NCBI RefSeq assembly: GCF_050589605.1
Contig: NZ_JBNGOO010000018.1
Length of the DNA: 64,000 nucleotides
Reading direction: 5' to 3' (one strand)
From: Granulosicoccus sp947495035
GTDB lineage: Bacteria; Pseudomonadota; Gammaproteobacteria; Granulosicoccales; Granulosicoccaceae
A program made the translations under genes and the position numbers. Positions 1 to 8,937 of the stretch are shown here, piece after piece. The notes under the pieces were generated by a model. The model searched no databases, had not been told where the DNA came from, and was given only the letters and a program-made list of their open reading frames with translations. How positions within the stretch are numbered: position 1 is the first letter of the stretch; the number at the start of each line of letters is the position of its first letter.

Positions 1-84
1 GCGAGAGGCGAGAGGCGAGAGGCGAGAGGCGAGAGGCGAGAGGCGAGAGGCGAGAGGCGAGAGGCGAGAGGCGAGAGGCGAGAG
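1..84. repeat. 7-bp tandem repeat, 12 copies, at window edge
   Basis: Twelve uninterrupted copies of gcgagag fill the first 84 bases; the array may extend left of the window. The unit length is not a multiple of three and no gene covers it, so it is probably intergenic. Confidence 0.95.
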
Positions 85-152
85 CCAAATCTCGTCACGA
101 TGACCGGCGTTCCGTCGACCCACAGCTTTCTGTCCTGACAGCCGAGGACACT

Positions 153-230
153 CGACCGTCAGACCGGGTTCAAACCCCTGAAACCCACTTCCGACCGTCA
201 GACCGGGTTCAAGTCCCTGAAATCCATTTC
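153..230. repeat. 39-bp direct duplication overlapping the eboC stop
   Basis: Two adjacent 39-bp copies (153-191 and 192-230) share most bases, beginning cgaccgtcagaccgggttca. The right copy contains the last codons and stop of the leftward prenyltransferase gene, so the left copy looks like a diverged duplication of that 3' end. Confidence 0.85.
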
Positions 231-1084
231 TGCAGAATCATCGTTACGAGAAATCCCGCGATGCAGAACATGACCCAGCCGATATTGCCGAGCGTGGCCA
301 CGAACACGGCGTCCATCAGGGAAATACCGGCGATCATGCTGACCACGGCTCGCGGAATATCGCCCGAGTGCCTGCGCCTGAGATATCGCATGACGACCAG
401 TAGCCAAGCGATCAACAGCAGCAAGGGCAGGAAGACCAGGCTGTCAATGGATGCGCCGTACAATCCGAACAGGACCGGTGTGAGCAGAAACAACAGTGGC
501 CACATGTTTCGGACTTCGCCGAGACTTTCCTGCTTCGCCGTATACGTCAGTCCGATCAGATAGCACAATGAAATGACAGCGCCCGCGTAGAGTAGCGCAT
601 CTGGTGTGCTGGTGTAGCTCAGGCCTGCCGTGAGGTACACCAGTAGCCTGCAGGCGCCCATGATGACAGGGCCCAGCGTATTTCCCTTGTGCCATGCATT
701 GTAGAGAGTGATGGTGGCACACAGGAAAAAAGCCGCGATGACAGCAGTCCAGCCTCCGCCCTGGATTGACAATGCGCAGGCGCTGACCAGCAGGATGGAT
801 AGCGCAAGCATGGAGAAGCCGGCGATGAAAACACTTCTCCTGCTGACTTTGCCAGAGGGTATCGGTCGTTCAGGACGCTTTCGTGAATCGATCTCGGCAT
901 CGAAGGCATCGTTCAGAAACATTCCGCCTGTATAGGCAGATGTCATTGCCAGCAGCAGCACGGGGAAACGCCAGTCAGCAACGGCTGCACCTGACAGCAA
1001 CATACCTGCTGCCGTGTTTGTCCAGGCAGTTGGCAGATTGGATACCCGGCCGAGCTCGAAGGCGGTTCTTGTCGTCCAGCTCAA
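209..1084 (-). CDS. eboC: UbiA-like prenyltransferase EboC
   Basis: Predicted integral-membrane prenyltransferase of the UbiA superfamily, which transfers a prenyl chain from an allylic diphosphate to an acceptor. The 291-residue protein has about eight hydrophobic segments and the Asp-rich motif NDAFDAEID at residues 58-66, followed by RPERPIPSG at 70-78, which matches the family's Mg-diphosphate site. The start codon overlaps the stop of eboE by ATGA, so translation is probably coupled. Assignment to EboC rather than UbiA or MenA rests on the neighbours EboA, B, D, E and F. The acceptor substrate is not known for this family. The 3' end lies in a 39-bp duplication. Confidence 0.9.
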   Translation of the reverse strand: MSWTTRTAFELGRVSNLPTAWTNTAAGMLLSGAAVADWRFPVLLLAMTSAYTGGMFLNDAFDAEIDSRKRPERPIPSGKVSRRSVFIAGFSMLALSILLVSACALSIQGGGWTAVIAAFFLCATITLYNAWHKGNTLGPVIMGACRLLVYLTAGLSYTSTPDALLYAGAVISLCYLIGLTYTAKQESLGEVRNMWPLLFLLTPVLFGLYGASIDSLVFLPLLLLIAWLLVVMRYLRRRHSGDIPRAVVSMIAGISLMDAVFVATLGNIGWVMFCIAGFLVTMILQKWISGT

Positions 1085-2319
1085 GACAGAGCCTCCATGA
1101 CCCAGCGCATCTCGCGAATGATGGCCTGATCAACGGATTCGGTGCGCAGCTCAGGCGGAAGTACATCCCAGGTGTAGGTCTCGACTTCAAGGTGTTCACT
1201 GACAGGTTTCAGCTTGTGCCTGTTCAGTACGGCTTCCACAAAGGTTTGCGTGGAAGAAAAGTCCGCCAGCTCTTCCAGAAAGATCGGAACATGAAAGTGC
1301 ACTCGCCATTCCCGGCTTTCCTGGCTGTCGCCCAGTTGCTCGATGGCCTCGGGCAGGTCTGTGAAGCGATTGAGGGTGCCGTCGTGATACTCGACAACCT
1401 GATGCAGATACACATTGTCGATGTACGGTTCAAGACGACCTACCGTATCGGCATTGACATCCTTCAACCGCAGACCGGAGCTTATCTGCAATTTGCCCAC
1501 GGTGATGTTGGCTGATTCAAGCTTGGTCAGGCAGGCTGCAGGATCCTCGAATTCAACCGCAGCATGGCAGAGGTCAAGACAGAGGGTCAGGTGTTTCTGC
1601 AAAAGGTCCCGGGCGGTCTGTTTGCTGGTAGACAGCAGATTAGCCATCAGCGCGGCGGAAGTCTCGCCAAACAGCTGCTCGCTGAAGAAGTGGACACTCT
1701 CGTCAATGGTTTCCAGGTAGCAGCAAGGCTCGGGTTCCAATGCAAGGGACATGAACCTGCCAGTGTCTTCATGAAGCCTTGCCAGGTGAGCGGCGTGCCT
1801 GACCAGATTGTCGGCCATCTGACGAACATCATCGAGACTGATGACTCTTGCCTTGAAGGCTCCGGGGACTGTGCTGATACTGCCGTTACAGGCCTCCGGT
1901 AAAATGCGCGCAAGGACATTCGCCAGTTGATTGGTGTAACGCAGTCTCTCTTCATCCATCCAGTCTGGCAGGTAGACGTCTTCTTTCACCCGTGTACCGT
2001 GAAAGGGGCCATAGGGAAAGCCATTGATGGTGAATACGTAGAGATTGTTCTGGTCGAGGAATTGGCGGAATTCGTGCAAGGCATCCGTCCGGTCCAGATC
2101 GTCGACTGCTGCTGCCGAGAGCCTCAGGCCGATTCCGAATGCTTCTCCGGGTACCAGTGCGTCACGAATGCCGGGGATGTAGCGCTGCAGGTTTTCTCGC
2201 ACTGCCTGCCAACTTTCACCTGCATGGATGTTCGAGCAATAACCAAGGTGGCTCAGGCTGCCTGATGCATGAACGAGTTTCACTGAAGGTTCTGTTCCAG
2301 CGTGGATGGAGTAGGCCAC
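1081..2319 (-). CDS. eboE: Metabolite traffic protein EboE (TIM-barrel, sugar-isomerase-like)
   Basis: A 412-residue protein of the xylose-isomerase-like TIM-barrel type found in ebo clusters. The N-terminal HLGYCSNIHAGESW (residues 24-37) is typical of EboE, and later acidic and histidine motifs such as LALEPEPCCYLET and LCLDLCHAAVEF fit a divalent-metal barrel. Its reaction is unproven; ebo genes have been linked to export of scytonemin precursors in cyanobacteria. The start is GTG at 2319. It diverges from eboF with about 50 bp between them and overlaps eboC by 4 bp, so eboE-eboC form a leftward two-gene unit apart from eboD-A-B. Confidence 0.88.
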   Translation of the reverse strand: MAYSIHAGTEPSVKLVHASGSLSHLGYCSNIHAGESWQAVRENLQRYIPGIRDALVPGEAFGIGLRLSAAAVDDLDRTDALHEFRQFLDQNNLYVFTINGFPYGPFHGTRVKEDVYLPDWMDEERLRYTNQLANVLARILPEACNGSISTVPGAFKARVISLDDVRQMADNLVRHAAHLARLHEDTGRFMSLALEPEPCCYLETIDESVHFFSEQLFGETSAALMANLLSTSKQTARDLLQKHLTLCLDLCHAAVEFEDPAACLTKLESANITVGKLQISSGLRLKDVNADTVGRLEPYIDNVYLHQVVEYHDGTLNRFTDLPEAIEQLGDSQESREWRVHFHVPIFLEELADFSSTQTFVEAVLNRHKLKPVSEHLEVETYTWDVLPPELRTESVDQAIIREMRWVMEALS

Positions 2320-2370
2320 TACAACATAAATACGTTTGGATTAAAACCATCACATGAGTATCATCTCGCC

Positions 2371-3753
2371 ATGAACAAGACACTCGTGATATTGGTCGTC
2401 GGTCTCAGCCCTGCGCTGGTTGGCGAACATACGCCTCATCTGTCGGCACTTGCCAAACGCGGTGGCTTGAGGCCGCTCAAGGCAGTTACGCCAGCAGTGA
2501 CCTGTTCAGCGCAGAGCACATTGCTCACCGGCAAATTGCCGGCCGAGCACGGTATCGTCGCCAACGGCTGGTATTTTCGAGACTTGTCCGAAGTGTGGCT
2601 CTGGCGTCAGTCCAACAAGCTGGTAGAAGGAGACAAGATCTGGGATACAGCGCGCCAGAAAGACAGCCGCTTTACGTGTGCGAAGATGTTCTGGTGGTAC
2701 AACATGTATTCCACCGCCGACTGGAGCGCCACGCCCCGGCCCATGTATCCGGCTGATGGTCGAAAGATCCCCGATCACTATGCCTACCCACCAGAATTGC
2801 ATGATGAGCTGGATGAGAAGCTCGGGCAGTTCCCCTTGTTCAAATTCTGGGGGCCCGCCGCGGATATCACGTCGAGCAAGTGGATCAGCGATGCTACCCG
2901 GTATGTCATGGATACGCGCAATCCGACATTGACGCTGACCTATTTGCCACACCTTGACTACAACCTGCAGCGACTGGGGCCGAATCTGGATCATCCCGAT
3001 ATACAGAAGGATCTGCAGGCAGTGGATGAGTTGTGCGGAGAGTTGATTGCCACCGCCGACAAGCAACAGCAGAACATCATCGTGGTGTCAGAGTACGGTA
3101 TCACGCCGGTAAGTGACGCTGTGCACATCAATCGGGAACTGCGACGAGCCGGGCTCGTCAAGGTTCGCAACGAGCAGGGGCGAGAGCAGTTCGATGCCGG
3201 CGCATCCGATGCGTTTGCCGTGGCAGATCATCAGGTAGCACATGTCTATGTCAACAACCCGGATGCACTGGAGACAACCAGAACCTTGCTGGAAAACCTG
3301 GACGGCGTTGAGCATGTACTGGACGAGGAGGGGAAGAAGGCCTGGGGATTGAACCATCCACGTTCCGGCGAACTGGTTGCGATCTCGAAGGCTGACCGCT
3401 GGTTCAGCTATTACTACTGGCTGGATGACGCTCGTGCACCGGATTATGCCCGTACGGTCGACATTCATCGGAAGCCGGGTTACGACCCTGTCGAATTGTT
3501 TGTCGACCCGGAAATCACATCTCCCAAGGCTGCAATCATCTCGCGACTGGCCAGAAAGAAGCTGGGCTTTCGTACTCTGATGGATGTCATATCCCTGAAG
3601 GACACCAAGCTCGTCAAGGGAGCACATGGCCGACCGACCGACAACCCTGAACATGGCCCCCTTGTGATCAGCTCACTGCCGGACCACCTGCCAGAGGGCG
3701 AGGTGAAATCAGTGGATTTCAAGGATCTGGTCTTGCAGCATATATTTGCCTAG
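2371..3753 (+). CDS. eboF: Alkaline-phosphatase-superfamily protein EboF (nucleotide pyrophosphatase-like)
   Basis: A 460-residue phosphodiesterase/nucleotide-pyrophosphatase-like protein, the sixth ebo function. The segment VTCSAQSTLLTGKLP (residues 43-57) is the usual nucleophile region, with Thr44 the likely nucleophile; PHLDY and DHQVAH supply further metal-type residues. Two usual positions look different: the first motif reads VVGLSP without the expected Asp, and VVSEYGITPV stands where many relatives have SDHG. I chose ATG 2371 because the sequence from MNKTLVILVVG is family-like, whereas the upstream extension is not. It is transcribed away from eboE and converges on idi. Confidence 0.85.
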   Translation: MNKTLVILVVGLSPALVGEHTPHLSALAKRGGLRPLKAVTPAVTCSAQSTLLTGKLPAEHGIVANGWYFRDLSEVWLWRQSNKLVEGDKIWDTARQKDSRFTCAKMFWWYNMYSTADWSATPRPMYPADGRKIPDHYAYPPELHDELDEKLGQFPLFKFWGPAADITSSKWISDATRYVMDTRNPTLTLTYLPHLDYNLQRLGPNLDHPDIQKDLQAVDELCGELIATADKQQQNIIVVSEYGITPVSDAVHINRELRRAGLVKVRNEQGREQFDAGASDAFAVADHQVAHVYVNNPDALETTRTLLENLDGVEHVLDEEGKKAWGLNHPRSGELVAISKADRWFSYYYWLDDARAPDYARTVDIHRKPGYDPVELFVDPEITSPKAAIISRLARKKLGFRTLMDVISLKDTKLVKGAHGRPTDNPEHGPLVISSLPDHLPEGEVKSVDFKDLVLQHIFA

Positions 3754-4181
3754 GCTCAACCGGGTGGGACATTGCCCGGAGACCCTGAGGTTGCATTTGT
3801 CCAGGTGGCCACGGGCTATCTGGACCGGATCAACGTTGCCAATTCCGATAGATGCGGATGGAGTCAACGTGACTGCGCAGACTATCATGCTGATAAGGCA
3901 ATTCTGGCACCACTATCATTGGCGTGCGCGATCCCATTGAATGTCCTTCGATCAGAAAACCGGTGACCTGTTCATCGCGAACATTGCTCAAGATCACTGG
4001 AGGAGGTGGGCCTTGAATAGGCCGGTAATCGCGGTCTGAAAGACGGCCGGGGTCGTGTGGAAGCATTCAGAGAAGGGTAGTCAGGACGGGCCTGCACAGC
4101 TGATTCATCTCTGAAAGAGCCGCCGGAGCAGTAGCGTGTCAATCATGAACACGCTGCCCGTGCCGCTCTTGCAGAGGGGTC
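3754..4181. other. Convergent intergenic region with nested inverted repeats
   Basis: No convincing gene lies between the convergent eboF and idi ends. Short frames on both strands have no recognisable domain. At 4115-4170 an outer AAGAGC/GCTCTT pair encloses an inner AGCGTGT/ACACGCT stem (4133-4139 with 4149-4155). This may terminate transcription from either side, although no T-tract follows it. Confidence 0.4.
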
Positions 4182-4754
4182 TCAGCTCACTTGTTCACAG
4201 AGAAGAGCATCGATCATCTGCCGATGTTCGGTCATGTAGATCTTGAACCATTGGGTATAGTTTTCGGGGTGCTGCTCGATCTGCAACAGGGTTTCCGGAA
4301 TGGTCATCCACTGAACATCACAGACTTCGTTTCGGTTGTAGTTCTCTACATCGTTGGCTTCATCGAATTGCCCATAGAAACAGTGAACGAATTCGTTTTC
4401 GAACAGTTCGCCAACACGAGCCTGATAAGAGATTTCCCCGAATTTTTCGACCGGAACCTGCCAGCCCAGCTCCTCTTTCTGACGCCGGTCAGCGCATGCC
4501 AGGTAGCTCTCATTCCACCGTGGATGAGAGCAGACGGTATTGGCCCACAGGCCGCCGGAATGATATTTGGTCTCGGCCCGTTTTTGCAGCAGCATTCTGT
4601 TGCCGTTGAAGACGAATATCGAAATGGCAGCATGTCGAATGTTGTTGAGGTGTGCATCCAGCTTCCTGATCGGATAGGCAGCCGTGTCGTCCTCGACACT
4701 GACTGCGGTAATCAGATCATCCAGATTGCTATCGATGATGCGGTTTTTCAACAT
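4182..4754 (-). CDS. idi: Isopentenyl-diphosphate delta-isomerase, type I
   Basis: Nudix-fold enzyme interconverting IPP and DMAPP in the cytoplasm. The 190-residue protein has KRAETKYHSGGLWANTVCSH (58-77) with Cys75 of the catalytic NTVCSHP motif, a degenerate Nudix helix with Glu94-Glu95, and the ENEFVHCFYG segment carrying the second catalytic Glu. Length is normal for type I enzymes. It follows eboB by 14 bp on the same strand, so it is very probably in the eboD-A-B operon. The pairing makes biochemical sense: DMAPP starts the allylic diphosphates that the EboC prenyltransferase would use. Confidence 0.9.
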   Translation of the reverse strand: MLKNRIIDSNLDDLITAVSVEDDTAAYPIRKLDAHLNNIRHAAISIFVFNGNRMLLQKRAETKYHSGGLWANTVCSHPRWNESYLACADRRQKEELGWQVPVEKFGEISYQARVGELFENEFVHCFYGQFDEANDVENYNRNEVCDVQWMTIPETLLQIEQHPENYTQWFKIYMTEHRQMIDALLCEQVS

Positions 4755-4768
4755 GAGGTTTTATACTG

Positions 4769-5695
4769 CTACTCGATGATGAGCTTGTTCAGTGTGTGCT
4801 TGTCAGTATATTCCTCTATGACAGGTTCGCGTCCGCCTCGCAGCACGGAATTTCCTTCGTACAAACCGCGTTGGTCAACAGGTGGTGGATTCAGCCAGTC
4901 ATCTTCCTTCATCTGGCCACTTTGCCCATAGGCATCGAGTGCATTCTGGTAACAGACGAGCTTGACGTGTTCCTCGGGTATGCCACGCTCCAGCGCGAGA
5001 GCGGCTGTTTTGGCTACACCCAGTGGTTCCGATATTCCCCAGTCACAGGCTGAATCGACCATGATTCTTTCCGCACCGTATTCGGCCAGAATATCGACCA
5101 TGCGACTGTTGCCCATCTTGGTGGACGGGTAGATCGAAAATGCTGCCCAGAATCCCCGGTCGAGCACTTCACGCACGGTCTCTTCATTGTTGTGGTCAAC
5201 GACGATTTTTGAAGGATCCATGCCGTGTTCGATGCATACGTCCATGGAGCGCGAGGTGCCCCGTTTCTTGTCTCTGTGTGGGGTATGGATCATCACCGGC
5301 AGATCCAGTTCCTTCGCGAGCTCGAGCTGCGCTCTGAAGTACTTGTCTTCCAGCTCGGTCTGTTCGTCATAACCGATTTCGCCGATGGCCACCACACCCT
5401 CTTTCAAGGCGAATTGCGGCAGTATTTCCATCACCGCTTCCGCCAGCTCCTCGTTGTTGGCTTCCTTGGAATTGAGGCCGATGGTGCAGTAATGTCGGAT
5501 ACCGAATTGACCCGCACGAAAGCGCTCGAAACCGATGATCGACGACAGGTAGTCCATATAGGTCGCGACATGAGTGCGGGGCTGACCCAGCCAGAAGGCT
5601 GGCTCGATGACAGCGACAACGCCTGCCTTCGCCATGGCTTCGTAATCATCCGTAACGCGAGAAATCATGTGCGCGTGCGGGTCAATGAACATCAT
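4769..5695 (-). CDS. eboB: TatD-like metal-dependent hydrolase EboB
   Basis: A 308-residue amidohydrolase-fold protein related to TatD nucleases and assigned to EboB by context. It starts MMFIDPHAHMISR with the DxHxH metal motif at residues 5-9. GEIGYDEQTELE, VMIHTPHRDK, VVDHNNEET and MVDSACDWG follow in the order expected for the metal and catalytic positions of a TIM-barrel hydrolase. The natural substrate is unknown. The gene sits 51 bp after eboA and 14 bp before idi, all leftward. Confidence 0.9.
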   Translation of the reverse strand: MMFIDPHAHMISRVTDDYEAMAKAGVVAVIEPAFWLGQPRTHVATYMDYLSSIIGFERFRAGQFGIRHYCTIGLNSKEANNEELAEAVMEILPQFALKEGVVAIGEIGYDEQTELEDKYFRAQLELAKELDLPVMIHTPHRDKKRGTSRSMDVCIEHGMDPSKIVVDHNNEETVREVLDRGFWAAFSIYPSTKMGNSRMVDILAEYGAERIMVDSACDWGISEPLGVAKTAALALERGIPEEHVKLVCYQNALDAYGQSGQMKEDDWLNPPPVDQRGLYEGNSVLRGGREPVIEEYTDKHTLNKLIIE

Positions 5696-5746
5696 GTGCT
5701 GATTTCCTGTCTTGTGCTTGATGTCAACGGAGAGGCATTGAGCCTG

Positions 5747-6631
5747 TTATCCGGGTTGATTGGTCTGTTCGATGATAGAGTCCCACGAGAGTTCTTCGTT
5801 GGCAACCGCGCTGACTTGTTCGGGGTAATTTGCAAGCAGCTTCTCAGCCCGTGGATCCGGGCAGCGGCTCAACGCCAGTACGGCTCCCTGATGCTCCAGT
5901 GGAAGTCCGGATTCCAAAACCTTTTGCAGGTCGTCAAGCATGCTACCCCTGGCGAATGGGCCCACACAGCGCCAGAGCTCCGGTGTCACCGGACGATGGG
6001 CTGACCAGCGTTCATGAGCGTAGTCACACAGTATACGCGCCAGTTCGGGGTTCGCTCTTTCATCGAGTCCCTGAATGGGATGCAGGGTGCTGTCGACAAA
6101 CAATGCCTTGAGTACCATGTGGTTCCAGCGTAATTCTGAAAAGTGCTTCGCTGGATAGGGGTTGTGGTGTGCGATAGCCTCGAAAACAGCGCGCATATTG
6201 GTTCGCAGACCTTCGCCAATCTGCTTGTCCAGTTCATCCGATTGAGGGTAGAGAGCCGTTCCCCGATAAAGGCAGATGGATTCACTCAGATCGGCTGTCT
6301 GGCACATGGATTTGAACAATGCGGCAAAGTCTCGATTGGTCTGTTGAGAAATTCTGCAGAGAAGCAACACTCTGGCAGCCATGTCCAGGCTCCAGTCGGA
6401 GAGATTCCAGCCATTGACAATGGCATCTGCTGTGGCATTGTCCTGTGAGGAGGCCGCCAGGTCCTGACGACCCAGACGTCTGGGAATGAGACCGAAGGTA
6501 ATGTGGATATCCCGCAAACTGTCATCGCTGTGCAACAGGTTGAGACGTTCCTGCAGCCAGTCGTACTGGTCAGCGGGCAGGCGTTGCATCAACAGGGCAT
6601 CTAGGAAGTCCGGAGCTGTTGTCGTGTTCAT
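5747..6631 (-). CDS. eboA: EboA domain-containing protein
   Basis: A 294-residue, mostly helical soluble protein without signal peptide or catalytic motif that I can name. Its size, composition and position directly between eboD and eboB identify it as EboA, a family of unknown biochemical role defined by the cluster. Features consistent with the family are the N-terminal FLDALLMQRLPADQYDWLQE and the central ALFVDSTLHPIQGLDERANP segment, a phrase with the invariant-looking HPIQGLD core. It lies 35 bp downstream of eboD. Confidence 0.85.
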   Translation of the reverse strand: MNTTTAPDFLDALLMQRLPADQYDWLQERLNLLHSDDSLRDIHITFGLIPRRLGRQDLAASSQDNATADAIVNGWNLSDWSLDMAARVLLLCRISQQTNRDFAALFKSMCQTADLSESICLYRGTALYPQSDELDKQIGEGLRTNMRAVFEAIAHHNPYPAKHFSELRWNHMVLKALFVDSTLHPIQGLDERANPELARILCDYAHERWSAHRPVTPELWRCVGPFARGSMLDDLQKVLESGLPLEHQGAVLALSRCPDPRAEKLLANYPEQVSAVANEELSWDSIIEQTNQPG

Positions 6632-6666
6632 TGCTGGCGGTGACAGGTTCAGTGGGGCGAATGACG

Positions 6667-7866
6667 TTACTGGCTACGACGTTGCTTCAGCCATTGGATG
6701 GCGTTCTCGACCAAGGCCGTATCGATTTCGTGTACTTCGATGCCGCGACCCAGAGCGCTCAAGAGGGTGATGGTCAGCTCACCCCCGAGATGTTCCCGGA
6801 AATCGGTCAACCCCTGTATGACATCCAGTTCGCCAGCGACGTTTCTCGTTTCCAGTGCGGGGTGCCACAGTTTGAATCCGAAATGTTCGAGCAGGAAGCA
6901 GATGCGCTGTTCGCTACCTTCGGGTAACAGGCCTCGCAGTACCGAGTAACGTGCATCCAGAGCAATACCGATGGCTACGGCTTCACCGTGACGCAGATGA
7001 TATCGGGTCAGCGTCTCCAGGCGGTGCGCGGACCAGTGTCCGAAATCCAGTGGTCGCGCGCTTCCGGATTCGAAAGGGTCACCGCCCTGGCCAATCTGAG
7101 CCATATGCAGTTCAGCGCAACGCTTGATCATGTATTGCATGGAAGCCGCATCGAATGTGGCCAGCTTGTCGGCATTCTCTTCCAGCCAACCGTAGAATAC
7201 AGGGTCTCGAATCAATGCAACCTTGACGGCCTCCGCCATGCCTGCCACCTTGTCTCTGGCAGGTAGCTGCTCAATGAATGCGTAGTCGTTGAGTACGGCA
7301 AAGGGTGGACAGAACGTGCCTATGTAGTTCTTCTGGCCAAACAGATTCACCCCGTTCTTGACACCGACTCCCGAGTCGTTCTGGGACAGTACCGTGCTGG
7401 GTACACGAACATGCCTGATACCGCGATGAGATGTGGCGGCTACCAGACCAACGGCATCGAGCAGTGCTCCACCACCGATACCCATGACATAGGAGTGCCT
7501 GTCGACATGATGATCTACAATCACCTTTTGCATTTTTTCCACGAAATGCAGATCGGATTTGATGGTCTCTCCCCCCGGAACAACAGTCGGTTCTGTCACG
7601 AGTTCCAGCTGTTCTGCGTGCACCGTGGCGTACTGTGCAATGTCTGCAATCAATCGTGGCTGTGCTTCTGCCAGGCCTTCATCAAGAAAGACCACGAAGC
7701 GATGACGTTTCAGTGGCTCGAGATGACTCAGGGTTTCTGCAAGCAAGGGGTTGTCGGGATTGAAAAGGTTCTGTGTAAACGACACAGGGAATCGGTAGGG
7801 CACACTGAACTCCTGCCAGGAGGTCGAATTCTGGAGGATGGGAGCCTGTCGGAGGTCTTCAGTCAT
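6667..7866 (-). CDS. eboD: 3-dehydroquinate-synthase-like enzyme EboD
   Basis: A sugar-phosphate-cyclase-fold protein of about 399 residues, lead gene of the leftward eboD-A-B-idi unit. NAD-site residues GGE near 99-101 with K104, the glycine-rich GGGALLDAVG near 132-141, and the PSTVLSQNDSGVGVKNGVN block are typical, as are the zinc-ligand segments GMAEAVK and DFGHWSAHRLE. It probably cyclises a phosphorylated sugar other than DAHP, as proposed for EboD. I chose ATG 7866 over an in-frame TTG one codon earlier because AGGAAG lies at ribosome-binding distance. It diverges from the small membrane gene at 8054. Confidence 0.9.
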   Translation of the reverse strand: MTEDLRQAPILQNSTSWQEFSVPYRFPVSFTQNLFNPDNPLLAETLSHLEPLKRHRFVVFLDEGLAEAQPRLIADIAQYATVHAEQLELVTEPTVVPGGETIKSDLHFVEKMQKVIVDHHVDRHSYVMGIGGGALLDAVGLVAATSHRGIRHVRVPSTVLSQNDSGVGVKNGVNLFGQKNYIGTFCPPFAVLNDYAFIEQLPARDKVAGMAEAVKVALIRDPVFYGWLEENADKLATFDAASMQYMIKRCAELHMAQIGQGGDPFESGSARPLDFGHWSAHRLETLTRYHLRHGEAVAIGIALDARYSVLRGLLPEGSEQRICFLLEHFGFKLWHPALETRNVAGELDVIQGLTDFREHLGGELTITLLSALGRGIEVHEIDTALVENAIQWLKQRRSQ

Positions 7867-8053
7867 CAATACTTCCTGTCAACGTTCGGGGTAGGAATGG
7901 CCGGATAACCCATCTATCCCGGCTTGCAGGGTGAATTCCTTCATCATAGTCCTGAACCAGGTAGAGGCATAGTCGCAGGGGATAACCAGCAAGAGGTACG
8001 CCGGGAAACTGTGACAATATGTCTTGCTTGTTGTAAGTTTGGGTCAATTGATA

Positions 8054-8413
8054 ATGCCTGAGGCGACATTGAAGTACATCAACCTGGTTATCTGCATCCT
8101 GATGTTGATCTTCATCGGAGTTCAGTACAACGATCCAGACGGGCCGTTGTGGATGGCGATCTATGCTGTGCCTGCTTTCTGGGCTGCTCTGGCGTTTTTC
8201 AACCAGCGCTTGTTTCAAGTGCTCGTCGCGAAGAAGCTGATGTTGGTGTCGCTGATCGCGGCCTTGGCTGGCATGGTGTATTTCTGGCCCACGTCATCAC
8301 ATTGGTGGGCAAAGGATGTCTGGTGGGAAACCGAAACCGCTCGGGAAGGCATGGGCATGATGATTGTCACGATTGCCTTGCTGACCAGCTGGGCGGTCGG
8401 AAGAGTCCGATAG
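8054..8413 (+). CDS. TMEM220-like small membrane protein
   Basis: A 119-residue protein with three to four hydrophobic segments. The first ends in the motif VQYNDPDGPLWM, characteristic of the transmembrane 220 family, whose role is unknown. I chose ATG 8054 (MPEATLKYIN) because it places the first membrane helix close to the N terminus; an in-frame ATG at 8024 would add ten residues. It diverges from eboD across about 190 bp and converges on the small RNA terminator near 8500. Confidence 0.7.
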   Translation: MPEATLKYINLVICILMLIFIGVQYNDPDGPLWMAIYAVPAFWAALAFFNQRLFQVLVAKKLMLVSLIAALAGMVYFWPTSSHWWAKDVWWETETAREGMGMMIVTIALLTSWAVGRVR

Positions 8414-8497
8414 GGTCACGACGGCGCCCGCTTGAGTTACTCGAAGGTTACCTGTGCGATGGTGTTCTGCGTCGTCGGATTGCATCCTGTCGAGAAG

Positions 8498-8524
8498 AAA
8501 AAACCCTCGGTAGATTACCGAGGG
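8498..8524 (-). terminator. Intrinsic terminator of small RNA A
   Basis: A perfect 9-bp stem (8504-8512 with 8516-8524) and 3-nt loop are followed, reading leftward, by six T residues (8498-8503). Confidence 0.9.
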
Positions 8525-8760
8525 TCGATGGTCTTCCCTGACCAGTGGCCGCTCGACGCTGAGCATCCTTGCTTTACCGGACTCCTCCCTGATCCGGTGT
8601 TCTTCCGAAACACGCCGAAGCTGCCTGCAACATCCTGTTGCGAGTCAACGCCTGGATTGCTGGAACAATGCCATTCGCTGTTACAGCGCTCTTCCCTGAA
8701 CGCAGATTCATTGTGCAAGGACATCGGTGCCACGACTATCGGAAATGGCTTCTTCTCTTG
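8498..8760 (-). ncRNA. CsrB/RsmZ-like regulatory RNA, copy A
   Basis: A leftward transcript of about 260 nt is inferred from a conserved 5' block (8738-8766), repeated GGA motifs and an intrinsic terminator. On the transcribed strand several GGA motifs lie in small hairpin loops: GCAAC-AGGAT-GTTGC (8627-8641), AGCA-AGGA-TGCT (8562-8573), GGTC-AGGGAA-GACC (8530-8543) and GTTC-AGGGAA-GAGC (8688-8701). About eight GGA triplets occur in 240 nt. This is the architecture of RNAs that titrate CsrA/RsmA (CsrB, CsrC, RsmX/Y/Z). No protein frame is plausible. The exact 5' end is uncertain and I saw no clear GacA box upstream. Confidence 0.8.
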
Positions 8761-8907
8761 TAGGAAATTTCCGAATTCAGCGAAAGCGTGATGCAGTATT
8801 CATATGCCAGGCGCGAGTCAGTTGGCGTCTGGAATGGAGGGTTTCTTGAGGACGCCCTGTCGGGTGGTGGGCAGGGTCTTGTGAGACTGATATGTTCCCG
8901 GAAACGG

Positions 8908-8937
8908 AAAAAGGCCTTCAGTGAAACACTGAAGGCC
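8908..8937 (-). terminator. Intrinsic terminator of small RNA B
   Basis: An 11-bp perfect stem (8913-8923 with 8927-8937) around loop aaa is followed leftward by five T residues. Confidence 0.9.

Noticed and set aside
153..191. GGTTCAAACC resembling the T-arm of a tRNA
   Set aside because: No acceptor, D-arm or anticodon stem can be built around it; it is part of the duplicated 3' end of eboC.
3830..4066. A 78-codon leftward frame between eboF and idi
   Set aside because: There is no ribosome site, recognised domain or overlap with neighbours, so it was treated as intergenic.
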